A stretch of 46,940 nucleotides of DNA from an uncultured Actinomycetes bacterium (GCA_903900235.1 CAIUMH010000148.1:1-46940), one strand, 5' to 3'. Shown: positions 26,701 to 35,793, counted from the first letter of the stretch. The notes: generated by a model not told the origin, from the sequence alone. Numbers and translations: made by a program.

Positions 26701-28104
26701 ATGATTCGATCCCGTACCATTGCCGCCACCGCCGCTCTCTGTCTCGGCGCTACCGTCCTCCCGCTGGTCGCGGGCAGCGGTGCGCTCGCAGGTGCCGCAT
26801 CGACCCCGGTCTGCAGTCCCAAGGCCCTTGCCTCCTCCAAGGGACCCGTGACCATCAACTTCTGGGAGTCGATGCCTCGGGCCAATGGCGAGGAGATGGT
26901 GCGGCTCACCGATGCCTTCAACGCCTCGCAGAAGAAGGTCCACGTCAACCTCGTGGTCCAGACCAGCTATCAAGAGACCTTCCAGAAGTACCGTTCGGCC
27001 CTTTCGACTGGCCTGACGCCGGACCTCGCGATGCTGACCGACACTGACACCCAGGCCGCCATCGACACCCAGTCGTTCATCCCGGCCCAGACCTGCATGT
27101 CGGCGGCTGGCTTCAAGACTGGTGACCTGCTGCCCCGGGCGCTGGCCTACTGGAAGGTCAACAAGGTCCAGTGGGGCATGCCATTCGGCGTCTCCGGCCC
27201 GGTGTTGTATTACAACAAGAAGGCCTTCACTGCGGCTGGTCTGGACCCCACGAAGCCACCCGCAACGCTGAGCCAGCTGGTCTCGACGGCCAAGGTCCTC
27301 AAGGCCAAGACCGGCGCCGGCATGGGTATGGTCCTTGACCCCTGGCACCTCTTCACCTGGATGGCCACAGGCAACCAGGTGTCGGTGAACAACTCCAATG
27401 GTCGAACCAGCCGGGCCACCAAGGCCAGCTTCAACTCCTCGGCTGGTCTCGCGGTCTTCAATGCGTTGGCACAGATGAAGAAGGACGGCAGCGTCCAGAC
27501 CAACTCGGTCCAGGGGGCGAGCCGCTACGACAACCTCCTTGGCGCCGGCTCAGGCAAGTTCTCCATGACCATCGATACTTCAGCCGCCCAGGGCACCATC
27601 GAGCAGCTGCTCGCCACGGGACAGTACCCGAACGTGGATGTCGGTGTGGCTCCGATGCCCAAGGTGTTCACCACTTCGTCGAAGGGTGGTGTCGAGCCCG
27701 GCGGCAACGGCCTGTGGATCTCCAAGCGCTCCACTCCGGCCAAGCAGGCAGCCGCCTGGCAGTACGAGGCGTACCTGCTGTCGGCATCGACCCAGGCGGC
27801 CTGGTCGGCCGGCACCGGCTACATCCCGCTGCGTACCTCGGCGGCTAACAGCCCGAGCATCAAGGCCCTCTGGGCCAAGGACCCTGGCTTCAAGGTCGCC
27901 TACACGCAGCTGACCAAGGGCACCCAGGATGCTGCCACCGCCGGTGCGGTGATCGGGCCGTTCGAGGACGTCAATGGGGCGATCGCCAATGCCGAAGCCT
28001 CGATCTTTGTGAAGAACATTGCCCCGAAGACGGCGATCAACGCCGCGGTCTCGGCGTCGAATGGGATCATCGCCGCCTACAACAAGCGGCTCGGGGTCAA
28101 GTAG
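26701..28104 (+). CDS. ABC importer solute-binding protein, family 1 (UgpB/MalE type)
   Basis: A 467-residue exported binding protein. The N-terminus has a Sec-type signal (positive MIRSR, hydrophobic core, AGAASTP cleavage region near 32-36) and no lipobox cysteine, unusual for Gram-positive binding proteins, so it may be released or held another way. The mature part shows the family-1 pattern: ITINFWES-like start, QASYQ-type segment, SGLTPDLAMLTDTDTQA, and GMPFGVSGPVLYYNKKAFTA as in UgpB proteins. GATGAT lies 6 nt before the ATG, so it may be leaderless and separately controlled from the permeases. A strong palindrome follows its stop codon. Confidence 0.92.
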   Translation: MIRSRTIAATAALCLGATVLPLVAGSGALAGAASTPVCSPKALASSKGPVTINFWESMPRANGEEMVRLTDAFNASQKKVHVNLVVQTSYQETFQKYRSALSTGLTPDLAMLTDTDTQAAIDTQSFIPAQTCMSAAGFKTGDLLPRALAYWKVNKVQWGMPFGVSGPVLYYNKKAFTAAGLDPTKPPATLSQLVSTAKVLKAKTGAGMGMVLDPWHLFTWMATGNQVSVNNSNGRTSRATKASFNSSAGLAVFNALAQMKKDGSVQTNSVQGASRYDNLLGAGSGKFSMTIDTSAAQGTIEQLLATGQYPNVDVGVAPMPKVFTTSSKGGVEPGGNGLWISKRSTPAKQAAAWQYEAYLLSASTQAAWSAGTGYIPLRTSAANSPSIKALWAKDPGFKVAYTQLTKGTQDAATAGAVIGPFEDVNGAIANAEASIFVKNIAPKTAINAAVSASNGIIAAYNKRLGVK

Positions 28105-28110
28105 CTGGTG

Positions 28111-28140
28111 GGCTGCTCCGGGCCATGGCCCGGAGCAGCC
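28111..28140. terminator. 30-bp perfect palindrome, probable bidirectional terminator
   Basis: GGCTGCTCCGGGCC and GGCCCGGAGCAGCC flank a central AT and form a stem of 12-14 bp. It starts 6 nt after the binding-protein stop codon and ends 9 nt before the stop codon of the convergent subtilase. There is no T tract. Confidence 0.7.
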
Positions 28141-28149
28141 TGCGTGGCC

Positions 28150-31100
28150 TCAGCAGGTTGAGGCTGGCAGCGTTGTCGACAAGTTCGATGAGTTGGCGAG
28201 GTCGTGGTGGACCTGCGGCCAGGCACCGGGGGCTTTGCAGCCCTTGCCGTGGATTCGCCAAGCCCATAGTTGGCCACTGCGGGTTCCGACCATGACGACA
28301 CCCGATTGAATGCCGCTGACCTGGCCGACGGCCGCGCCGCCGACCACCCACCCCCCCGTGAACTTCGGCCAGCCGGCAGGGACCACCCCATCGGGTCCAT
28401 AGGCCCTCAGGTCGCCGAGTCCGCTGCCCTGAATCACGAAGCCACCCGCTGATCTCCCGGCCACGTTGGCCACGATCGGGTAGGTGAGGAACTGCAGGTC
28501 GTTCATCGTCCCGGGAAAGCCGGGCAGGAAGGCACCTGACGAGGCGGACCATCCACCGAGCAGGTTGGTGCTCGGAGTCTGGGCCCCGGGTGCGCCCTGG
28601 TCGGCGAGACGACCGAGTGAGGCGAGTGCCGAGAAGATCGATGGGGTTCGGCTCCGACCGATCGGCGCTACCGTCGCTGCACCCAGAGCGGGGATCGACA
28701 GGTTTGCCAGACCCGGTAGCGCCGGGGACTGTGAGAGCACATTGGGGAGGCCGTTTGTCGTACCGAGTGCCGAGGCCCCCTTGGCGGTCAACTCATAGAG
28801 CGGGCCGGCCGTTGCTCCGGTCACCACGGTGAGTGAACGTTTGCTTCCAAGGCGAACCAGCGCCGGACTGGCGGTGGCTCCATCACCGATGGTGGGAAGA
28901 AGGCCGGGCTCGAGGTCGCCCACCTTGGCGGGCCATCCAGGCAGGATGGCTCCGGCCGAGGGGACCGCTCCGATCCCCGGGCCGGCGTTGGTCCCGTCGG
29001 GACTCAGGGCGTAGACCCTGGCATTGGCGGTGTGATTCAGGTACCCGGCCGCACTCAAGATGGCGTGCATGAGGCCGTCGAGCGAGGCATTGAGTGGCTC
29101 GTAGTACTCCTCGTCGGAGGCCACCACCACATTGGGTCGACCCGAGCCGGATAGGGAGCCAATGGCCGGCGTGTCGAGCAGTTCGGTTCCCTGGGCCACG
29201 GTGGCCGGGTCGGAGAAGGTCACGTGGTTGGTCACCGGGTCTACCGCTGCGACCTTGCTTGGGTCGATGACGAGGACCGGCCACCCGGGCAGCGCACTTG
29301 CGGCGGGGCTGAAGGCGTAGACGTGCCGGTCCATCCCTGAGGCCACCACGTCGAGCGTTCCGTTGCCGGTCAGGTCGGCCAGGGAGGGGGCACCGAGGAA
29401 GCCCGGGAGCAGGCGGTTGAACCGGTCCCGGGCGGATGAGGCCGAGTAGTCCGGGTTCGAGTGCACTGGCCACCCTGGCAGCAGCGTGCCCGAGCTGTCC
29501 CATGCGTAGATTTTTCCGGAGTAGTCGGTGGCCACGACATCGGTCGGCACCCCGCCGGCATCGGCGAGGTTCCCAATGGCCACGCCACCGATGATCTCTC
29601 CGTGGGGAGCCGAGATGGCGCCCGTCGAGAAGGCGGGCTCGTTGGCGTGATATCCGAGAGGGTCGGTGTGCACGGGCCATCCGGGAAGTTCAGCCCCGTC
29701 GGAGGTGTAGGCGTGGATGGTGCCATCGGACTCGGGGACGACCGCCACCTGACTGCCGTCGGGCCCGAGTGGGGCAAGGCGGATCGGGGCATCGAGGGAG
29801 CTGCTGAGGGTCTTGGTCAAGCTGGTGACCAGGGTCGGGTCATCATGCATCGACAGAGTTGACCGGGACATGGCGAGCTGGCCATCGGCGGCTTGGACGA
29901 CGAGACGGATGGTGAAGGCGAAGCGATCGACCGAAGGCGAACCGCTGGCCTTGGTGTTGGCCCCCGTGAGCGAGGTGGCGCCACCGGGGAACAGGTCGGC
30001 CACCGTGGCAAGGTCCAAGGTGGCCAGTGTCCCGGTGGTCGGCGCTGTGCCTGCTCCGTGGGCGGCCTGCTTCCATGCCGAGTCGGCAGGCGAGGCACCC
30101 GGTGCCACGTCGAGCTGCCAGGTGTAGGCCGACGAGCGCACCGCTGCCGCAGTTCCGGTGACGGCCAGTTTCCCGGTGGTCGGGACCACGAGGCCCGGGG
30201 TCGGCGACGAGACCAGGGCCTCGGGTGGGATCTGGCCAGTGGCGATCCGCCGGACGATCCGGGCAGCGTCGATGCGTCCGTAGCCCGTGGAGAGGTCATA
30301 GCCAGGGGTGGACTTGTACCGCTTGGAGGTGATCCCGAGGATGTTGAACGTTGTCGGCGAGGTCAGGGCAAAGTTGTTGTGCTTCGCGGGAGGAGACGCC
30401 GAGGGCGCCGCCGTGGTGAAGTCGACGTCATCGGCGGACATGGTCACGAGCTGGAGGATCTCATTGGCGCTCAAGGGCACTGATGCTCCGACCCCGTTCG
30501 TGAGGCCGGGATAGGCCGTGATGGTTCCCGCGGCCATTGACTGGGCGGCGGCGGTCTCGGCCAGGCCGATGATGCCCGACGTCTTGCCGGTGGCCTCGGA
30601 CGAGCAACTCGACGACTCGACCGTGACCGAGATCTGGGGGCCGTAGTTGGTGCAGCCGTTGAGCAGCAGTGCACTGGCCGGGCCGATGCCGGCCGAGGCT
30701 CGGGTTGAGGAGTTCACATCGATGACCTGATTCGACATCGACGAAGGCAGGTTGGCGTGCTCGGACTCCTCATCAGCGGAGCTGGCCACGATGGGTACGC
30801 CGTGGGCTGAGGCGTAGTCGATGGCCTGGGTGGCAGAAGCAGTGTGGTCGATGGCGCCGAGGGCTTCTGAGACGATGGTGGCTCCAGAGTCGACTGCGAA
30901 GGCGACTCCCTGGGCGAAGGCATTCGAGGCGGCGATGAAACTGGTTCCCACGCGCACCGGCAGTACTCGGCAGCTCGGGCAGGCACCCACGCCGTTGCCG
31001 GTAGATCCGGCGGATCCAGCCATGTCACCAGCCTCACCGGTGCCGTGGCCGTAACTGACATCGTCGATCGGGTCATTGGTGTTGTCGACGAAGTTCCAGC

Positions 31101-31962
31101 CAGCGATGGCCTCGGTGAAGCCGTTCGTGGTCACTGCGTAGTAGCTCGGGTTGCTCGAGGTGTCAGGGAGAGTGGGGCGACCGAAGGTCCGGATCAGGTC
31201 CTCAGCCGAGATGCCGGTGTAGTCACCACCCTCGGATGAGCAGTAGGTGCCGCCGTACGCAGCCTCGACAGCAGCCACTCGAGGGTCAGCCGCGTACTGG
31301 GCGACGTCGAGGACACCGATGCCGAGTAGGTCATAGGGGTCGGTATCGCTCGGTGTTGCACCCGCAGCGACGAGGTCGGCCTTGGTGCGTCCCTGAGCAT
31401 CCTCAGGAGCCGGGAGGGCGGCCCGGTTGAGGGCGATCTTTTCCACGGTCCCGGGATCGCACCAGCGGATGCCGGAGTCGAGGACGCCGATCACGGTGGT
31501 CGGAGCGCCGGTGGTGGTCTGCCAGGCGGTGTCGACGCTGTTGCCCTGGACGCCGCAGAGCTCCTGAGGGTTCGACGAGATCGTGGTGTCGGCGCTGCGT
31601 TCGGCCCCCAGCTTCCAGTCGGACCCGTCACTTGCCCAGTTCGACGGGACCTGTGGGGTCGCCGTCACGGCCGTGTGGAGATAGGTGGCGAAGGCCGTCG
31701 GATCCCCACTCTGGCGAACCGGCCATACCGGCGTGCCGGTCACTGAGGAGGTTGCATCGCTTGGTGCGATCGGCATGGTCGTTCCGGGGGTGAGGGCGGG
31801 ACAGGTGGCCGGCCGCTCCGGTCCCAGGCCGGCAGGTGCCGTCCATTGGGGAGCGTTGGCCAGGCCGGCGGCGGAGACCAGCGAAGGAGGTGTGATCATC
31901 ACCGTTGCGGCCAACGTGGCCAGTGCAGCGACGATCATGCTCGTCGGTCGGTGCGTTCTCAT
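28150..31962 (-). CDS. Secreted subtilase (S8 peptidase) with C-terminal GWP-repeat propeller-like region
   Basis: A 1270-residue exported protein. A signal peptide covers about 1-32. The S8 domain has D162 (GVLDSGIRW), H306 (SYGHGTGEAGD) and S462 (GKTSGIIGLAE). Where most subtilases have the oxyanion asparagine in A-A-x-G-N-E, this one reads VASSADEE with D397. The C-terminal half carries six spaced copies of a motif based on PGWPV (PGWPVHTDPLG, PGWPVHSNP, PGWPVLVID, PGWPAKVGD, PGFPGTMND, AGWPKFTGG), like FG-GAP/PQQ-type propeller blades. The ATG at 31962 starts the signal peptide. The three genes upstream of it on the same strand form a separate operon. Confidence 0.9.
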   Translation of the reverse strand: MRTHRPTSMIVAALATLAATVMITPPSLVSAAGLANAPQWTAPAGLGPERPATCPALTPGTTMPIAPSDATSSVTGTPVWPVRQSGDPTAFATYLHTAVTATPQVPSNWASDGSDWKLGAERSADTTISSNPQELCGVQGNSVDTAWQTTTGAPTTVIGVLDSGIRWCDPGTVEKIALNRAALPAPEDAQGRTKADLVAAGATPSDTDPYDLLGIGVLDVAQYAADPRVAAVEAAYGGTYCSSEGGDYTGISAEDLIRTFGRPTLPDTSSNPSYYAVTTNGFTEAIAGWNFVDNTNDPIDDVSYGHGTGEAGDMAGSAGSTGNGVGACPSCRVLPVRVGTSFIAASNAFAQGVAFAVDSGATIVSEALGAIDHTASATQAIDYASAHGVPIVASSADEESEHANLPSSMSNQVIDVNSSTRASAGIGPASALLLNGCTNYGPQISVTVESSSCSSEATGKTSGIIGLAETAAAQSMAAGTITAYPGLTNGVGASVPLSANEILQLVTMSADDVDFTTAAPSASPPAKHNNFALTSPTTFNILGITSKRYKSTPGYDLSTGYGRIDAARIVRRIATGQIPPEALVSSPTPGLVVPTTGKLAVTGTAAAVRSSAYTWQLDVAPGASPADSAWKQAAHGAGTAPTTGTLATLDLATVADLFPGGATSLTGANTKASGSPSVDRFAFTIRLVVQAADGQLAMSRSTLSMHDDPTLVTSLTKTLSSSLDAPIRLAPLGPDGSQVAVVPESDGTIHAYTSDGAELPGWPVHTDPLGYHANEPAFSTGAISAPHGEIIGGVAIGNLADAGGVPTDVVATDYSGKIYAWDSSGTLLPGWPVHSNPDYSASSARDRFNRLLPGFLGAPSLADLTGNGTLDVVASGMDRHVYAFSPAASALPGWPVLVIDPSKVAAVDPVTNHVTFSDPATVAQGTELLDTPAIGSLSGSGRPNVVVASDEEYYEPLNASLDGLMHAILSAAGYLNHTANARVYALSPDGTNAGPGIGAVPSAGAILPGWPAKVGDLEPGLLPTIGDGATASPALVRLGSKRSLTVVTGATAGPLYELTAKGASALGTTNGLPNVLSQSPALPGLANLSIPALGAATVAPIGRSRTPSIFSALASLGRLADQGAPGAQTPSTNLLGGWSASSGAFLPGFPGTMNDLQFLTYPIVANVAGRSAGGFVIQGSGLGDLRAYGPDGVVPAGWPKFTGGWVVGGAAVGQVSGIQSGVVMVGTRSGQLWAWRIHGKGCKAPGAWPQVHHDLANSSNLSTTLPASTC

Positions 31963-32116
31963 CCCAAACCCCCCGGTTATCGATGACGCTACGTTGGCAC
32001 ATCGACGTCGTTCTCGCTGAGCCGCCCTCAACGCCGTTCGGTGAGATCGGAACTCGAGTGAGCAGGGTCGTACCCTCATCTGGCCACGGTGGACCCAGCG
32101 ACTGCGACGTGTGCGC

Positions 32117-32986
32117 TCAGGTGAGGCGGGTCATAGCCACGGTCACGCCGAGCGAGCCCACCGGGGCACCGTGGTAGATACCCTTGAGCGGGGCTGCGTC
32201 GTTGTAGTCACGGCCTCGGGCCACGACGACGTGCCGGGGCCCGACTTCGGCGCCAGACGTGGGGTCGAGGGCATTCCATTCCCCGGCGAAGTAGTCAATC
32301 CAGGCATGGCTCTCGCCCTCCGTGGTCTCACCGGGGTCGACACCATCCTTGGGGTAGAGATAGCCCGATACGTAGCGGGCCGGAATGCCGATGCCGCGGA
32401 GCAGACCGAGCCCCACGTGGGTGAAATCCTGGCAGACGCCCTTGCCCACCGCGATGGCCTCGGTGGCGGTGGTCTGGACGCTGGTGGCGCCCGAGACATA
32501 GGTCAGCAGGGAGCGGACGATCTCGCTTACTTGGGCAGCGGCCTCGTGGGGATCGAGGTCCCGGGTCGCCTCGGCCACGGAGGCGATCAGTTCACCATCG
32601 AGCCGTGTGGGTGGGGTGGCGGCGAGCAGCTCATCCATGAGGTCAGCCACCGGACCACTGGATAGCTCTGAGCGGCTCAGCACCCCGAACGGCGCCTGGG
32701 CAGCTGAGGTCTCCACCGTGGACTCGCAGGTCACCTCGAGCGAGGCGTGCGGCTCGTCGAGCTGAAAGGCCACTACTCGGTTGCCCCAATAGTCCCGGTA
32801 AGAGGAGCGTCCGGCGGTGGGCTTAACCCGGAGCTCGGTGGTGAGCACTGACTGGGTAGGGAGGGCGGCCGGCGTGAGGCGAGCCTCGTTGTGCGACGCC
32901 CTCGCCAGCCCGTCATAGGCGAATCCCGTCTCGTGCACCACGTGGAGTCGCCAGCCTCCGGAGTGCGGGGTCCAGGTCTGGGTCAT
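32117..32986 (-). CDS. Transglutaminase-like protein of the ATP-grasp/alpha-E cluster
   Basis: A 289-residue protein. An N-terminal beta domain (HVVHETGFAYDGLARASHNE, typical of this bacterial family) precedes the transglutaminase core. The triad is C185 (GKGVCQDFTH), H227 (ESHAWIDYF) and D241 (NALDPTSG). Such proteins are often peptidases or amide-forming enzymes rather than true cross-linkers. The ATG at 32986 overlaps the stop of the alpha-E gene by 4 nt; the longer open frame is not the start. Mycobacteria carry the same trio, as I recall Rv2409c-Rv2411c, still without a defined function. Confidence 0.94.
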   Translation of the reverse strand: MTQTWTPHSGGWRLHVVHETGFAYDGLARASHNEARLTPAALPTQSVLTTELRVKPTAGRSSYRDYWGNRVVAFQLDEPHASLEVTCESTVETSAAQAPFGVLSRSELSSGPVADLMDELLAATPPTRLDGELIASVAEATRDLDPHEAAAQVSEIVRSLLTYVSGATSVQTTATEAIAVGKGVCQDFTHVGLGLLRGIGIPARYVSGYLYPKDGVDPGETTEGESHAWIDYFAGEWNALDPTSGAEVGPRHVVVARGRDYNDAAPLKGIYHGAPVGSLGVTVAMTRLT

Positions 32987-33930
32987 CCGGCCTCCGCCTT
33001 CCACTGGACCGAGTGGATGGAGCCGAAGTGCTGGGTTGCCACAGCCTCGGACGCCGTGGCGCAGGCTTCGGAGATCTCCTCGAGGAGCCCGGGCAGGTCG
33101 TCGAGAAGTGAGGCTCGATCGACGTATACCAGATGCGTGCGCATCTGCCCGATGGCCCGCCTCGCTGGTCCGGATCTGGCAGCATCCAAGGAGTCCTCGA
33201 GGTCGGCCAGGCAGATCTCGGCGACCTCGAGGGCGTGGATCACCGAACGAGGGAAGAGTGGGTCGAGCAGCAGGAACTCGGCGATGTCCTGAGGCCGCTC
33301 GATGCCCGCGTGCGCACGGAGGAAGGCTTCCTCGGCCCCGGCGGCCCGCAGCAGGGTAGGCCAGTCCGGGGCGTGTCCGCCGGCCACCACTCGGACCGAG
33401 AGAAGGCGAGCGATCATGTCGACGCGCTCGAGGCTGCGACCGAGGACCACGAACCGCCATGCGTCGGTCCGGCTCATGGTCGAGTCGGTGAGGCCGGCGA
33501 AGAGTGCGGCTCGCTCGCGGATGAAGCGCAGGAAGGCGTGAGGCCCAAGTCGGGCCGAATTCGCCTCGCGTGTGGGGATCTCGAACCAGGTGGTGTTGAG
33601 GCACTCCCACATCTCTGACGACACCACGTCGCGAGACCCCAAGGCGTTTTCATAGGCGCATCGGAGCGACCCAACGATGGCAGACGGATTGTCTGGGCTG
33701 AAGCTGAGCAGCGACATGACCGTGGCCGTGGTCACCGGGCCCTCTTCTGCCTCGAGGCCCATGATGGCCAGCAGGGACCGGCACGCCAGAGACTCGTCCT
33801 CGAAGGGGTCCTCGAGTAGCCGGTGGAGGTAGGCGTCCACCACGCGTGAGGTGTCGTCGGCCCGCTCGACATAGCGGCCGATCCAGAACAGGGCCTCGGC
33901 GAGGCGTGAGAGAAGTCCGGTGCGGTTCAC
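32983..33930 (-). CDS. Alpha-E domain protein (DUF403)
   Basis: A 315-residue, almost wholly alpha-helical protein beginning SRLAEALFWIGRYVERADDT, the signature of the alpha-E family (IGRYxERA). Further segments AWRFVVLGRSLERVDMIARL and FPRSVIHALEVAE fit the repeated helical pattern. It is known only from its constant company with circularly permuted ATP-grasp and transglutaminase-like proteins; a role as scaffold or substrate carrier has been suggested from comparative genomics. Start and stop overlap its neighbours by 4 nt each. Confidence 0.93.
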   Translation of the reverse strand: MNRTGLLSRLAEALFWIGRYVERADDTSRVVDAYLHRLLEDPFEDESLACRSLLAIMGLEAEEGPVTTATVMSLLSFSPDNPSAIVGSLRCAYENALGSRDVVSSEMWECLNTTWFEIPTREANSARLGPHAFLRFIRERAALFAGLTDSTMSRTDAWRFVVLGRSLERVDMIARLLSVRVVAGGHAPDWPTLLRAAGAEEAFLRAHAGIERPQDIAEFLLLDPLFPRSVIHALEVAEICLADLEDSLDAARSGPARRAIGQMRTHLVYVDRASLLDDLPGLLEEISEACATASEAVATQHFGSIHSVQWKAEAG

Positions 33931-35465
33931 TGTTGATCCGTCCGGTCGAGCGGGAGTGGCCCTGCGGAGCGTCGGGCTGTCTCGGGGGGCGTACGGACCT
34001 CAACGGGTACATCCCCGGAGATCTCGCCGGCTGCCTCGTCGAGCAGTACCCAGGTATCTTTCGAGCCTCCTCCCTGTGAGGAGTTCACCACCAGCGCTCC
34101 CTCGGGGAGGGCCACGCGTGTGAGGCCGCCGGGGAGGACCCAGATGTCTTCGCCGTCATTGACGGCGAAGGGACGCAGATCGATGTGCCGAGGTGCGAGT
34201 CGCTCGTTGATGAGCGTGGGATGGGTTGACAGCGCTACGGGGCGCTGGGCGATGAAGCCACGGGGGTTGGCCGCCACCTCAACTGCCACCGAAGCCAAGG
34301 TCTCTTCGTCCGCCTGAGGTCCGATCACGATGCCGACACCGCCGGCACCGTCGACCGGTTTGATGACGAAGTCGCCGATGCGACTGAGGACGTCGCTGAG
34401 CACCTCAGGGTCGTCGAGGCGATGGGTCTCGACATTGCGCAGGATGGGCTCCTCGCCGAGGAAATAGGAGATCAGCTCGGGGAGATAGGTGTAGATCAGT
34501 TTGTCGTCAGCGATGCCGTTGCCCACGGCATTGGCGATGGTCACTGATCCTGATCGTGCGGCGTTGAGCAGACCGGCAACTCCTATCAGAGAGCCGGGGC
34601 GGCCGTGGAGCGGGTCAAGGAACTCGTCGTCGACCCGGCGGTAGACGACATGGACGGGCACGTCGCCGTTGGTTGTCCGCATGAACAGCTGGCTTCCTCG
34701 ACAGAACAGGTCGCGGCCCTCAACGAGTTCGATCCCCATCCGACGAGCCAGGAGGGCGTGCTCGAAGTACGCGGCGTTGTGGACGCCGGGGGTGAGCACG
34801 ACAACGGTTGGATCGGCCACAGTGATGGGAGCGGCGGCCCGCAGGGCGGCAAGCAGTTGCTGGGGGTACTCGTCCACGGGGAGGATGCGATCCTCGGCGA
34901 AGAGCGCGGGGAAGGTCCGGGTCATCGCCCGACGGTTCTCCATGACATAGGAGACTCCAGACGGGATCCGCACATTGTCCTCGAGTACCCGGAGATGGCC
35001 CTCCTCATCGCGGATCACGTCGATACCGGCCACTTGAACCCGGACCCCATTGGGCGCGCTGATACCGTGAGCGGCTCGATTGAACTCGGTCGATGACGTC
35101 ACAAGCCGCTTGGGTACGATGCCTTCAGCGAAGGCCGCACCATCTCCATAGGCGTCGGCGAGGAAGGCCTCAATGGCCCGGATGCGCTGGCGCACTCCGT
35201 CAGCGAGGTATCGCCACTCCTCAGCATCAATGATGCGAGGGATCAGGTCGAGCGGAAAGGGGCGCTCGACGCCCTTGAACGCGAAGGTAACTCCTCGTTC
35301 AGTGAAGGTCCGTGCCAGCTGGTCTGAGCGGAATCGCAGGTCGGCGGGCTCAAGCGGCCGGAGGGCCTCGACGACTCGGTCGTAGAGCTCGCGTGTCGAA
35401 CCGTCTGGGCGGACCATCTCGTCGAAGGCCACGTCGATCTCGTAGCTGTTGAGGACATCAAGCAC
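33927..35465 (-). CDS. Circularly permuted ATP-grasp protein (DUF404/DUF407)
   Basis: A 512-residue protein of the permuted ATP-grasp family, expected to form an amide or peptide bond with ATP. Visible family features are RPFPLDLIPRII, RAIEAFLADAYG, VDGAGGVGIVIGPQADEE (glycine-rich nucleotide loop region), and FIAQRPVALSTHPTL, with RHIDLRPFAVNDGEDIWVLP near the C-terminus. This set matches the DUF404/407 proteins. It is the first gene of a three-gene chain, ATP-grasp, alpha-E, transglutaminase, each overlapping by 4 nt. GTG at 35465 with TAGCGT 6 nt upstream suggests a leaderless start. Confidence 0.93.
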   Translation of the reverse strand: MLDVLNSYEIDVAFDEMVRPDGSTRELYDRVVEALRPLEPADLRFRSDQLARTFTERGVTFAFKGVERPFPLDLIPRIIDAEEWRYLADGVRQRIRAIEAFLADAYGDGAAFAEGIVPKRLVTSSTEFNRAAHGISAPNGVRVQVAGIDVIRDEEGHLRVLEDNVRIPSGVSYVMENRRAMTRTFPALFAEDRILPVDEYPQQLLAALRAAAPITVADPTVVVLTPGVHNAAYFEHALLARRMGIELVEGRDLFCRGSQLFMRTTNGDVPVHVVYRRVDDEFLDPLHGRPGSLIGVAGLLNAARSGSVTIANAVGNGIADDKLIYTYLPELISYFLGEEPILRNVETHRLDDPEVLSDVLSRIGDFVIKPVDGAGGVGIVIGPQADEETLASVAVEVAANPRGFIAQRPVALSTHPTLINERLAPRHIDLRPFAVNDGEDIWVLPGGLTRVALPEGALVVNSSQGGGSKDTWVLLDEAAGEISGDVPVEVRTPPETARRSAGPLPLDRTDQQ

Positions 35466-35471
35466 GCTCCC

Positions 35472-35477
35472 ACGCTA
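35472..35477 (-). promoter_or_regulatory. -10 box of a leaderless promoter for the ATP-grasp operon
   Basis: Minus-strand TAGCGT, 6 nt before the GTG start at 35465. Confidence 0.6.
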
Positions 35478-35624
35478 GGGACGAAGTGTTTCACTGTTAT
35501 TTCAGCGTGTTACGGCCGTGTTGCATCTCGTGCCCCAGTCCTTCCGGTGTGTCCATCCCCCGAAGGGTGCGGGGTCCTCGGTACGCTCCACCAAGAGATC
35601 CGAGACGTCGAGCAAAGGGCCGGG

Positions 35625-35783
35625 ATGGACATCGTCATCATGATCGTGCTGATGGCTACGGCATTCTGCGCATGGCGGGGGCTGTCTCGCCGTGTGGTGA
35701 TGACGCTGTGGGTGCTCGGCCTCGTGGCCATGCTGGGCCTGTTCAAGTATCACGTGACGAGCCCACTCCACCTCAACTTCTAG
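35625..35783 (+). CDS. Small membrane protein, DUF5993-like
   Basis: A 52-residue protein with two hydrophobic segments (VIMIVLMATAFCAW and VVMTLWVLGLVAMLGLF) joined by an Arg-rich turn (RGLSRR). It ends KYHVTSPLHLNF, a pattern I associate with the DUF5993 family, which is usually found next to a DsbB gene, as here. The function is unknown; the pairing suggests an accessory to disulfide-bond formation. The ATG at 35625 is preferred because the longer frame upstream (from 35547) is soluble and unlike the family. It is separated from dsbB by 10 nt. Confidence 0.7.
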   Translation: MDIVIMIVLMATAFCAWRGLSRRVVMTLWVLGLVAMLGLFKYHVTSPLHLNF

Positions 35784-35793
35784 GGGGACCGCC

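Noticed and set aside
32987-33610. N-terminal extension of the transglutaminase frame
   Set aside because: It overlaps the alpha-E gene; the ATG at 32986 forms the 4-nt overlap typical of this operon and begins the family N-terminus.
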